From: Limanda limanda
Lineage: Eukaryota > Chordata > Actinopteri > Pleuronectiformes > Pleuronectidae
DNA length: 64,000 nucleotides
Assembly (NCBI RefSeq): GCF_963576545.1
Contig: NC_083641.1
Span: forward strand, 30,172,706 to 30,236,705
Reading direction: 5' to 3'
Below the pieces are notes generated by a model. It saw nothing but the letters and a program-made list of their open reading frames with translations. It was not told the DNA's origin and ran no database searches. The translations under genes were made by a program, and so were the position numbers. Of this stretch, positions 1 to 9,339 are shown piece by piece (the first letter of the stretch is position 1; each line of letters opens with the position of its first letter).

Positions 1-657
1 TCCTCTTCCTCATGCTCCTCTTCCTCCTCTTCCTCATGCTCCTCTTCCTCCTGCTCCTCTTCCTCATGCTCCTCTTCCTCATGCTCCTCTTCCTCCTGCT
101 CCTCCTCCTCATGCTCCTCTTCCTCATGCTCCTCCTCCTCATGCTCCTCTTCCTCCTGCTCCTCTTCCTCATGCTCCTCTTCCTCATGCTCCTCTTCCTC
201 CTGCTCCTCCTCCTCATGCTCCTCTTCCTCATGCTCCTCCTCCTCATGCTCCTCTTCCTCCTGCTCCTCTTCCTCATGCTCCTCCTCCTCATGCTCCTCT
301 TCCTCATGCTCCTCTTCCTCCTGCTCCTCTTCCTCCTGCTCCTCTTCCTCCTGCTCCTCTTCCTCATGCTCCTCTTTCTCATGCTCCTCTTCCTCCTGCT
401 CCTCTTCCTCCTGCTCCTCTTCCTCATGCTCCTCTTCCTCATGCTCCTCTTCCTCCTGCTCCTCTTCCTCATGCTCCTCCTCCTCATGCTCCTCTTCCTC
501 ATGCTCCTCTTCCTCCTGCTCCTCTTCCTCCTGCTCCTCTTCCTCATGCTCCGCTTCCTCATGCTCCTCTTCCTCCTGCTCCTCTTCCTCATGCTCCTCT
601 TCCTCCAGCTCCTCTTCCTCCTGCTCCTCTTCCTCATGCTCCTCTTCCTCATGCTGG
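1..657. repeat. 15-bp minisatellite in perfect register
   Basis: About 44 copies of a 15-bp CT-rich unit (core ctcctcttcctcatg) run from the first base to about 657 with no insertion or deletion. Every 60-base stretch holds exactly four units. Variation is substitutional: cat/cag at one position and gaa/gag at others, when read on the minus strand. Because the unit is a multiple of three, both strands stay open. The array continues beyond the window edge. Confidence 0.9.
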
Positions 658-722
658 AGTCCAGCCCAGGCTGAGGTGTCCTCGGGCAGGAAGCTGAACC
701 TGAATGAGTTCAGTTCATAGTC
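1..722 (-). CDS. candidate acidic pentapeptide-repeat exon, partial
   Basis: Read on the minus strand, an open frame starts after a weak possible acceptor (AG at 724-723; an in-frame TAA lies just upstream). It first encodes a non-repetitive segment, about DYELNSFRFSFLPED. It then passes into at least 40 pentapeptides of the form H/Q-E-E-E-E that run off the left edge (about 240 codons open). Most unit-to-unit differences are GAA/GAG, which are synonymous, or CAT/CAG (His/Gln). A non-repetitive, protein-like lead-in joined in frame to an indel-free repeat favours coding. The acceptor is poor, however, and no family was recognised. It could equally be a non-coding minisatellite. Confidence 0.25.
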
Positions 723-1383
723 CTCTTAAGAAATCACTATAAGTGAAGTGTCAGTGAATGAGTCCAGAAGCCTCTTAACACTACAGTTCCCATGAGCCTC
801 AGCAACAGCTACTGTTAAAATCAGCATCAAATCTTTTCAGAACCAGGTGGACGAACATCTGAGGGAAGCTCTCTGATTGGACGGAGCTCACAGCAAAGCA
901 CTGAGGGACCTGGTGTTAGAATTTATTAATAATTTTATTTCATTTAAAGTTTAATTTGCTGATTCAAGACAAATATCTGAAATATAAAAAACCTATTGGA
1001 GCTTGAAGAGAGAAAAGACAAGTCCAGATGTTCCTGTGAAGCAGATGTTTCACTGAGTCTCTAACATGTGCAGCTGCTGACGTGCTTCACTACAACACGT
1101 CCAACTCACAGATGAAATATAAAAAGACAGATGTGCTGAAAACACACAAGTCATAAATCCAAGATCGGATTTTCAATAAATCTGATTGTTGTTTTTATCA
1201 CATTTTGTTAGAAGTAGTTTGATGTTTGGAGGCGTGTTTATTAGTTTATTAATTAGTTTGACGTGAAGAAGAAATAAACAATCAAAGAGCAGGAGGACGA
1301 CAGTCGTTACTCACATCTGATGCAAGTCCTGGTTTTCTGTGACAACGTCCAACCGACACAACACTGACGTCCACAGACATGAG
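660..1383. other. unannotated AT-rich stretch
   Basis: Apart from the possible exon start near 722, nothing coding or structured was recognised here. Confidence 0.5.
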
Positions 1384-1407
1384 GCCTGCAGAGAGAGAGA
1401 GGGGGGG

Positions 1408-1484
<77 letters not shown>
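1384..1484. repeat. (GA)n microsatellite
   Basis: An uninterrupted run of GA dinucleotides, broken only by a short G-run near 1399. The reverse strand gives Ser-Leu shadow reading frames, which are not genes. Confidence 0.9.
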
Positions 1485-1486
<2 letters not shown>

Positions 1487-1563
1487 AAAAACAACAGAAA
1501 TCACAGTGATATTAGAGTTTGACCTCTGACCTGAAGTCGTGGCTCAAACTGCTTCAATCTGTC

Positions 1564-1845
1564 AAAGAACTCTGTGTGTGTCTGTGTGTGTCTGTTTGTG
1601 TCTGTGTATGTCTGTTTGTGTCTGTTTGTGTCTGTGTGTGTCTGTGTGTGTTTGCCTAACGGCCTTCTAACAGACACCAACACACACAAACACCGACACA
1701 CACCATCAAAGTGACAGACCAACACGACTTCACAGTTGTGTGTGTCAGGAAGTGGGTTTGGCAGGGCCTCTGTGTGTGTGTCCGTGTGTGTGTGTGTGTG
1801 TGTGTGTGTCTGTGTGTGTGTGTCCGTGTGTGTGTGTGTTGAATG
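1564..1845. repeat. GT-rich low-complexity tract
   Basis: Interrupted (GT)n/(TGTC)n runs at 1570-1650 and 1770-1840 flank a short CA-rich stretch. No coding signal was seen. Confidence 0.75.
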
Positions 1846-2152
1846 GTTTGTTTGAGAGGTTTCAGCTTGTTTGAAAAGTGGAGCAGGAAACAAATCAATT
1901 TACTTAATTGTTTGAGTGATTGATACAAACACAATTAAATCAGGATGCAAATACATTTCAGATCTAAATGTAAATCTAATCTTCAAATGAAATCTAACAT
2001 AACTTTTAAATTGTATTTTAAAGACAATCTTTAAATTCTGAGTATAACTTTTAAACTACATTTCAAAGAGGGAAGTGAATTGGGGTATACATTTGCAACG
2101 CTACCCTGAGGGTGGTGTATTAAATATATAAATGTAATATAATCATAATAAG
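1842..2152 (+). repeat. 300-bp direct repeat, copy 1
   Basis: A segment beginning aatggtttgtttgagaggt and ending near aatataatcat recurs almost unchanged at about 8290-8592 in the same orientation. Only scattered substitutions are visible. It has no long open frame. It may be a dispersed element or a local duplication. Confidence 0.8.
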
Positions 2153-2425
2153 AAAAGTTTTTTGAACCATTGACTTCATGTGGAATTGACTGAGCTTCTG
2201 ATCCAGGGTTAGATCAGAAGCCATCGTTCAGAGTTTCAGATTCAGGCTCGAGTTCGTTTCACACTTTGGTTTTTCACAAACTTCAAGTTTAATATGAAAC
2301 CGATGTGAGGACGAGAGAGAAGAGAAGAAGAAGAAGGAGTTTCTAAATGTGTGAGCACGGCCTCGGTGCTGAGGATTTAATCATTACTCACAGTGTAGTG
2401 GTCGTATTGTATCTGCAGAGGAGGC

Positions 2426-2428
<3 letters not shown>

Positions 2429-2475
<47 letters not shown>
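2429..2475. repeat. (CA)n microsatellite
   Basis: A perfect CA dinucleotide run. Confidence 0.9.
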
Positions 2476-2476
<1 letters not shown>

Positions 2477-3013
2477 TTGAACCTGTATACACACAGACAG
2501 TCTGGTCTTCGACTCTGAGCCTGTTTCCAATTTCAATCCCTTTTTATGAGACTGTACACTGAGCTGCATTCAGCCTCCAATATTTTATGATAGTGTGAAG
2601 TTTATTCACTGAATAAAACCTCGACCATTCACCACAAACCCTTTCAACTCCCTGTGTAAAAGTTTCCTTCATTTAACGACAGAAGGAAACGGCTGTAGAT
2701 ATTTTTCTACAAAAGAATCAAAGTAAACGTTAAATGAAAGTTTGTAAAGATGTTTCTTTCATTTCAAGTCGTTCTTTTCTCTCTGATGTTTGTTCAAATG
2801 TTGGTTTGAATCAGTTATTTTATGATAATAGAACAGGCTGAGACATCTTGATTGACAGCTGGCTCTGGCTCCTGATTGGTCGACACCAGAAGCACCGAAA
2901 TATCCTGATTGAGTTTTTATTTTCTGTTGTGTAATGAATGGACTTGTCCTTTTCGACACTGGTCACAGACAGTCGTGAGTCGTGAGTCCTGTGCAGGGAC
3001 TGAGGCTGAACAT

Positions 3014-3087
3014 CCTCTTCTTCTTCTTCTTCTTCTTCTTCTTCTTCTTCTTCTTCTTCTTCTTCTTCTTCTTCTTCTTCTTCTTCT
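3014..3087. repeat. (TTC)n trinucleotide repeat
   Basis: About 24 uninterrupted TTC triplets. This is a homopurine (GAA) tract on the other strand. Confidence 0.9.
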
Positions 3088-3258
3088 CAGTTTTCTGTTT
3101 CATGCCGAGGCCGGAGGCCAGAGACAGGAGATGAGACGTGAAGGTGGACAAACCCCTCAGTGTTCTCCAGAAGAAGAAAGGAGAATATTTGATTTGAAGT
3201 TGTTGTTGAGGTCGTTTGAGCGTTGGTGGGCGAACACAGACGACATATTGTCACTGCA

Positions 3259-3569
3259 GCAGAGAGAGAGAGAGAGAGAGAGAGACTGTGAAGGGAGGGA
3301 GAGAGAGAGAGAGAGACTGTGAAGGAAGGGAGAGAGAGAGAGAGAGACTGTGAAGGGAGGGAGAGAGAGAGAGAGACTGTGAAGGGAGGGAGAGAGAGAG
3401 AGAGAGACTGTGAAGGGAGGGAGAGAGAGAGAGAGACTGTGAAGGGAGGGAGAGAGAGAGAGAGACTGTGAAGGGAGGGAGAGAGAGAGAGAGAGACTGT
3501 GAAGGGAGGGAGAGAGAGAGAGAGAGAGACTTTGAAGGGAGGGAGAGAGAGAGAGAGAGACTGTGAAGG

Positions 3570-3621
<52 letters not shown>

Positions 3622-3843
3622 GAAGGGAGGGAGAGAGAGAGAGAGACTGTGAAGGGAGGGAGAGAGAGAGAGAGAGACTGTGAAGGGAGGGAGAGAGAGA
3701 GAGAGAGACTGTGAAGGGAGGGAGAGAGAGAGAGAGAGACTGTGAAGGGAGGGAGAGAGAGAGAGAGAGACTGTGAAGGGAGGGAGAGAGAGAGAGAGAG
3801 AGACTTTGAAGGGAGGGAGAGAGAGAGAGAGAGACTGTGAAGG

Positions 3844-3895
<52 letters not shown>

Positions 3896-5105
3896 GAAGG
3901 GAGGGAGAGAGAGAGAGAGACTGTGAAGGGAGGGAGAGAGAGAGAGAGAGACTGTGAAGGGAGGGAGAGAGAGAGAGAGAGACTGTGAAGGGAGGGAGAG
4001 AGAGAGAGAGAGACAGTGAAGGGAGGGAGAGAGAGAGAGAGAGACTGTGAAGGGAGGGAGAGAGAGAGAGAGAGACTGTGAAGGGAGGGAGAGAGAGAGA
4101 GAGAGATTGTGAAGGGAGGGAGAGAGAGAGAGAGACTGTGAAGGGAGGGAGAGAGAGAGAGAGACTGTGAAGGGAGGGAGAGAGAGAGAGAGAGACTGTG
4201 AAGGGAGGGAGAGAGAGAGAGACTGTGAAGGGAGGGAGAGAGAGAGAGAGAGACTGTGAAGGGAGGGAGAGAGAGAGAGAGAGACTGTGAAGGGAGGGAG
4301 AGAGAGAGAGAGACAGTGAAGGGAGGGAGAGAGAGAGAGAGAGAGAGACTGTGAAGGGAGGGAGAGAGAGAGAGAGAGACTGTGAAGGGAGGGAGAGAGA
4401 GAGAGAGACTGTGAAGGGAGGGAGAGAGAGAGAGAGACTGTGAAGGGAGGGAGAGAGAGAGAGAGAGAGACTGTGAAGGGAGGGAGAGAGAGAGAGAGAC
4501 TGTGAAGGGAGGGAGAGAGAGAGAGAGAGAGACTGTGAAGGGAGGGAGAGAGAGAGAGAGACTGTGAAGGGAGGGAGAGAGAGAGAGAGACTGTGAAGGG
4601 AGGGAGGGAGAGAGAGAGAGAGACTGTGAAGGGAGGGAGAGAGAGAGAGAGACTGTGAAGGGAGGGAGAGAGAGAGAGAGAGACTGTGAAGGGAGGGAGA
4701 GAGAGAGAGAGACTGTGAAGGGAGGGAGAGAGAGAGAGAGAGACTGTGAAGGGAGGGAGAGAGAGAGAGAGAGACTGTGAAGGGAGGGAGAGAGAGAGAG
4801 AGAGAGACTGTGAAGGGAGGGAGAGAGAGAGAGAGAGACTGTGAAGGGAGGGAGAGAGAGAGAGAGAGACTGTGAAGGGAGGGAGAGAGAGAGAGAGAGA
4901 GAGACTGTGAAGGGAGGGAGAGAGAGAGAGAGAGACTGTGAAGGGAGGGAGAGAGAGAGAGAGAGACTGTGAAGGGAGGGAGAGAGAGAGAGAGAGAGAG
5001 ACTGTGAAGGGAGGGAGAGAGAGAGAGAGAGACTGTGAAGGGAGGGAGAGAGAGAGAGAGAGACTGTGAAGGGAGGGAGAGAGAGAGAGAGAGAGACTGT
5101 GAAGG

Positions 5106-5141
<36 letters not shown>

Positions 5142-5843
5142 GAAGGGAGGGAGAGAGAGAGAGAGACTGTGAAGGGAGGGAGAGAGAGAGAGAGAGAGAC
5201 TGTGAAGGGAGGAGAGAGAGAGAGAGAGAGAGAGACTGTGAAGGTAGGGGGAGAGAGAGAGAGAGACTGTGAAGGGAGGGAGAGAGAGAGAGAGAGAGAC
5301 TGTGAAGGGAGGGAGAGAGAGAGAGAGAGAGACTGTGAAGGGAGGGAGAGAGAGAGAGAGAGACTGTGAAGGGAGGGAGAGAGAGAGAGAGAGACTGTGA
5401 AGGGAGGGAGAGAGAGAGAGAGATTGTGAAGGGAGGGAGAGAGAGAGAGAGAGAGAGAGAGACTGTGAAGGGAGGGAGAGAGAGAGAGAGAGAGACTGTG
5501 AAGGGAGGGAGAGAGAGAGAGACTGTGAAGGGAGGGAGAGAGAGAGAGAGAGAGACTGTGAAGGGAGGGAGAGAGAGAGAGAGAGAGACTGTGAAGGGAG
5601 GGAGAGAGAGAGAGAGACTGTGAAGGGAGGGAGAGAGAGAGAGAGAGACTGTGAAGGGAGGGAGAGAGAGAGAGAGAGACTGTGAAGGGAGGGAGAGAGA
5701 GAGAGAGACTGTGAAGGGAGGGAGAGAGAGAGAGAGAGAGACTGTGAAGGGAGGGAGAGAGAGAGAGAGACTGTGAAGGGAGGGAGAGAGAGAGAGAGAG
5801 AGACTGTGAAGGGAGGGAGAGAGAGAGAGAGAGACTGTGAAGG

Positions 5844-5881
<38 letters not shown>

Positions 5882-5889
5882 GAAGGGAG
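3259..5889. repeat. GA-rich satellite, about 28-bp unit
   Basis: Roughly 2.6 kb of units made of actgtgaagggaggg followed by a variable (GA)n of 10-30 bases. The head is nearly invariant and the GA stretch varies in length, so unit length ranges from the mid-20s to more than 50 bp. Nearly every base on the plus strand is a purine. Rare variants such as actttgaag (3527 and 3802) and agacagtgaag (4013 and 4313) recur, which marks internal duplications. The long Ser/Leu-rich reverse-strand frame across it is a repeat artefact. Confidence 0.95.
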
Positions 5890-6270
5890 GTGAAGGTGCT
5901 GCCTTAAAGAACCCGACTGTTTTATCATGATGTAATCACCCATAGACAGTTTATAAAAAAAGACTTGAACTCTGGGTCTAGAAGGTGAAGCCACGGAGGA
6001 AGTGTCTGGAACCTGTCTTCTGTGTCGTGACCAGCAGGGGGCGACTCCTCTGGTAGTTTCTATAGAAAGTGACTCTTCTTCTCTCTTTATCACGTCAGTA
6101 ACATTCAGGAGTTTCTGTCTCAGTCTCTAGTTTCAAGTCTTCTTCAAACAGCTGATGTTCATTTACAGAGTTTGTGTCACAGGTGCAAAGAGAAGAATCC
6201 TGGAGTCGTGTTTACATCACTGCTGATCGGAGCTGGAGCCGACCAATACCAGCAGAGTCATGTGACCTGT
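5890..6270. other. unique spacer with a CTCF-like motif
   Basis: Non-repetitive DNA without a recognised gene. Bases 6031-6045 read ccagcagggggcgac, close to the CTCF core motif. Confidence 0.4.
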
Positions 6271-6274
6271 GGCT

Positions 6275-6309
6275 GTGTGTGTGAGAGAGAGAGAGAGAGG
6301 GGGGAGGGG

Positions 6310-6347
<38 letters not shown>

Positions 6348-6418
6348 AGAGGAACTCTTTCCCCTTTTCACACATTCATACAAACATACCCGTTTTTAAC
6401 CTCTTTAAAGCGGCTCTG

Positions 6419-6513
<95 letters not shown>

Positions 6514-6583
6514 AGTTTATGAGGCCAGTCAGTTCACAGGGTTTAGAATTAAATGCAAAGATCTGGATATGGTGAGTGTGTGT

Positions 6584-6626
<43 letters not shown>

Positions 6627-6640
6627 TGTGTGTGTGTGTT
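6275..6640. repeat. GA, CA and TG microsatellite cluster
   Basis: Three simple repeats lie close together: (GA)n at about 6283-6344, a perfect (CA)n at 6422-6510 and an interrupted (TG)n at 6575-6640. Confidence 0.9.
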
Positions 6641-6649
6641 GACTTTGCA

Positions 6650-7465
6650 TCCATCACTTGACCGTCAGTCAGACTTGCACTTGAGGCCGAACACACACAC
6701 ACACACACACAGAATTTCACACATTCCTGAGGTGTCTGCAGTCTCACACACCTGCCAGATGCTGATTGGTCGGATGCTTCGCGGCTCAGTCCACCAATCA
6801 GATGGAGTCCAGCTGAACGTGGTGAAACATGTCGGCCGCGGTGATGAACAGTGACCACCAGTCCAAACCCAGCAGGGATTAAAAAGTGGTTTCAGCTGCG
6901 GACTGAGACTCTGAGTCACAGACACGCCCACCGGCGCCCACTCAACGCCTTCACACGGCGGCCATTTTCCCAGGACGCCAAGCTCAGGGCCGGACGCACA
7001 AACACGACATGATGAAGTCGTCCTGCTGTGATTGAGCTTCATAAGTCAAACAGAGAGTGAAGTGAGGTTTCAGACTGTAAGGACGTGTCGTCTCTCCACT
7101 GTAAAATGTGATGCGTCAACAACAGCTTTTCATTAACAACTCATGTGTCACAGTTTGGAGCTCTGTGATTGGTTGTTTCTTAACCACATGCAAACTGATT
7201 CTCCTGGAAAACCTTCATGTGCACAAGCCTCAGACTGAAGAGAAAGATTCTCCACGTCCTGCGGAAGTTAAACTCAAACTCCTCAGGTCCACAAACGTTG
7301 GCGTTTTGCTCTGATGATTTCAGTCGGACGTGGTTTTGATGTCCCACCCATAAACATGCTCGACCAATCAGGAGTCAGCCTCAGCTGTCAATCATTATGT
7401 CTCAGACCATTTTTACATTGTCAAATAAGTGATTCAAACCAAACGGATCAGAAACACTTGAATAA
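6650..7465. other. unannotated stretch
   Basis: Short open frames on both strands show no protein family that I recognise, and no convincing splice sites bound them. A short (CA)n lies at 6691-6710. Confidence 0.4.
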
Positions 7466-7469
7466 ACCT

Positions 7470-7690
7470 CAGTGAGAGAAGAACGACCTGAAATGACAGA
7501 AACATCTTTGACAAACTATTTGACATCTAGTTGGATTTGTTTTGTTTGGTCCATGTCCCATCTGCTCACATGGAGGAGGAGGGTTCATGGTCTGTACTGC
7601 AGCCAGCCACCAGGGGGAGCTAGAGATGCTTTGGCTTCAGTTGTGGGAGCTGCCCTGTCCTCCATCTTTATTTATAATATAATTATATAT
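7470..7690 (+). mobile_element. fish dispersed repeat (MITE/SINE-like) with CTCF-like core
   Basis: The stretch from gacagaaacatctttgac through ctgcagccagccaccagggg to ctccatctttatttataa looks like a dispersed repeat I know from many teleost genomes (from memory, no search). Its core, 7607-7620, resembles a CTCF site. A related core recurs inside acap1 intron 13 at about 23512-23540. No target-site duplication was identified. Confidence 0.55.
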
Positions 7691-7699
7691 ATATTAAAA

Positions 7700-8285
7700 T
7701 TAACAGTTTTTTTTAAACATGTAACTGTTGGTTTTCATTTAATGAAGTTAAGTTTCTAACTGTTACTTTATTTCAACATTTAAATAATCAAGGCCTGTGT
7801 TAGATCTGCAGTTATGTTCTCATATTCAATTTTCAAACGGTTACACTTTTAACATCTCTGTGGTTTTTACTCTATTATATATTATATATATACTATATTT
7901 GAAGCAGATGGAGGATTTGAGTCGCCGGTCGTCTGGATCTTACATTTTCAGAGAAACAAGCTGAGCAGCATGTAGATGGAAACATTGATACATTATATAT
8001 ATTACATATTAATAAAATGTATCATATTGTCTTGAATAATTAATGAAACCTTAAACAAAACTTTTCAGCTGGACCATATTTTTACAGTGAAACTTTCAGT
8101 CCATCACTGACAATATGACATATATACATATATTTTCTGAATTATTATGTTGAAATGTAAATGAGTCACTTCTCAATTGATGTCTGATCATTTAGGGACA
8201 AACAGGATATCTGTGGAAAAGAAGCCAGAACAAGCTCCTCAGTCATATTAATAATCCTGTTTCATTTATATGTGCAACCAAAGTG
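7700..8285. other. AT-rich spacer
   Basis: AT-rich sequence with several TATATA runs near 7680, 7880 and 8000. No gene or clear element was seen. Confidence 0.4.
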
Positions 8286-8289
8286 AAGA

Positions 8290-8592
8290 GCAAATGGTTT
8301 GTTTGAGAGGTTTCAGCTCGTTTGAAAAGTGGAGCAGGAAACAAATCAATTTACTTAATTGTTTGAGTGATTGATACAAAGAGAATTAAATCAGGATGCA
8401 AATACATTTCAGGTCTAAATGTAAATCTAATCTTCAAATGAAATCTAACATAAGCTTTAAATTGTATTTTAAAGACAATCTTTGAATTCTGAGTATAACT
8501 TTTTAACTACATTTTAAAGAGGAAAGTGAATTGGGGTATACACTTGCAACGCTACACTGAGGGTGGTGTATTAAATATGTAAATGTGATATA
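8290..8592 (+). repeat. 300-bp direct repeat, copy 2
   Basis: The partner of 1842-2152, same orientation, 6.45 kb away. The match runs from aatggtttgtttgagagg to near gatataatca. Confidence 0.8.
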
Positions 8593-8697
8593 ATCAAGAA
8601 AAAGCTAATAAAAACATGTGGATTTTAGATGGTTGCATGATGCACGTTCATAAAAGTATTAAATCTTTTCAAACTATCAAAGCAGAGTTTCTCTCAC

Positions 8698-9098
8698 CCG
8701 CTCAGAGCTGCTCTCCTGCGGGCTCCGGGTCCGACCTTCTCCCGGGATCCTCTCGACCCCGGCCCGGTCCGGATCTCGGTCCCGGGCTCGGTCCCGGGCT
8801 CGGTCCGGATCTCGGTCCTGGGCTCGGTCCGGGTCTCGGTCCTGGGCTCGGTCCGGGTCTCGGTCCTGGGCTCGGTCCTGGGCTCGGTCCGGGTCTCGGT
8901 CCTGGGCTCGGTCCGGGTCTCGGTCCGGGTCTCGGTCCCGGTCTCGGTCCGGGGCTCGGTCCCGGTCTCGGTCCGGGGCTCGGTCCCGGGCTCGGTCCGG
9001 GGCTCGGTCCCGGTTCCGGTCCGGATCCTTAGGGTGTCCTCCTGAGCGGCGCAGAGCAGGCTGAAGGTCCAGCTCGTCCACAGGAGACAGGTCCACAT
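8698..9098 (-). CDS. candidate secreted Thr/Glu tetrapeptide-repeat protein, first exon
   Basis: On the minus strand the ATG at 9098 (G at -3) opens with MWTCLLWTSWTFSLLCAAQE. This looks like a signal peptide, with cleavage plausible after Cys-Ala-Ala. The frame then enters about 20 copies of a 12-bp unit encoding (R/G)-T-E-(P/T), rich in Thr and possibly O-glycosylated. A basic stretch follows, and a good donor (CGG|GTGAGA, intron from 8697) ends the exon in phase 2. Using the donor avoids an in-frame TGA four bases later. A TATA box lies about 120 bases upstream. No downstream exon was identified, so the family is unknown. The whole may be a decayed or lineage-specific gene. The competing frame across the repeat has no ATG. 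Confidence 0.4.
8765..9032. repeat. 12-bp GC-rich minisatellite
   Basis: About 22 copies of ctcggtccgggt-type units. The repeat lies inside the candidate secreted-protein exon, and 12 bp keeps the reading frame. The plus-strand Gly-Leu-Gly-Pro frame over it looks like a shadow. Confidence 0.9.
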
Positions 9099-9145
9099 GT
9101 CTGAGTCCGGATCCGGAACTTTGAATGAGTTTGATCAGTTTGTTT

Positions 9146-9178
9146 TTACACGTGAGAGTAAAACTCTGCAGGATGCAT
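9146..9178 (-). CDS. upstream ORF of the candidate secreted gene
   Basis: A 10-codon ATG-initiated frame (MHPAEFYSHV, then stop) lies between the TATA box and the main ATG. Its context (CACACCATGC) is as good as that of the main start. If transcription begins about 30 bases from the TATA box, the mRNA would carry this uORF. Confidence 0.3.
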   Translation of the reverse strand: MHPAEFYSHV

Positions 9179-9218
9179 GGTGTGCGCGTGCACAGTGCGG
9201 GTGCGTGAGGCTGTCAGG

Positions 9219-9263
9219 TTTATATAGAGTCTGTGGGAGGAGCCAGAGTCTGTGGGAGGAGCC
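9219..9263 (-). promoter_or_regulatory. TATA promoter with tandem-duplicated upstream element
   Basis: On the minus strand TATATAAA spans 9226-9219. Immediately upstream is an exact tandem duplication of a 19-bp unit (9226-9244 and 9245-9263). Each copy contains GGCTCCTCCCACAG, which resembles a KLF/Sp-type CACCC or GC-box element. The predicted start site is near 9190, about 90 bases before the main ATG. Confidence 0.5.
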
Positions 9264-9339
9264 AGGTTTCCATCACACTGACCACTGACAGTGTCCTGCT
9301 TCTGTATGTATACCAACATCAGCCAATAGGAGCACAGCA

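Noticed and set aside
3157..6093. 978-codon minus-strand frame rich in Ser and Leu
   Set aside because: It is the translation of the GA satellite. The amino-acid pattern follows the DNA repeat, with no domain or splice context.
6529..7042. Overlapping minus frames with some non-repetitive residues
   Set aside because: No recognised domain. They extend into CA repeats and lack plausible splice sites.
8616..9032. Plus-strand Gly-Leu-Gly-Pro collagen-like frame
   Set aside because: Shadow of the 12-bp minisatellite. It lacks a signal peptide and promoter, while the minus strand has both.
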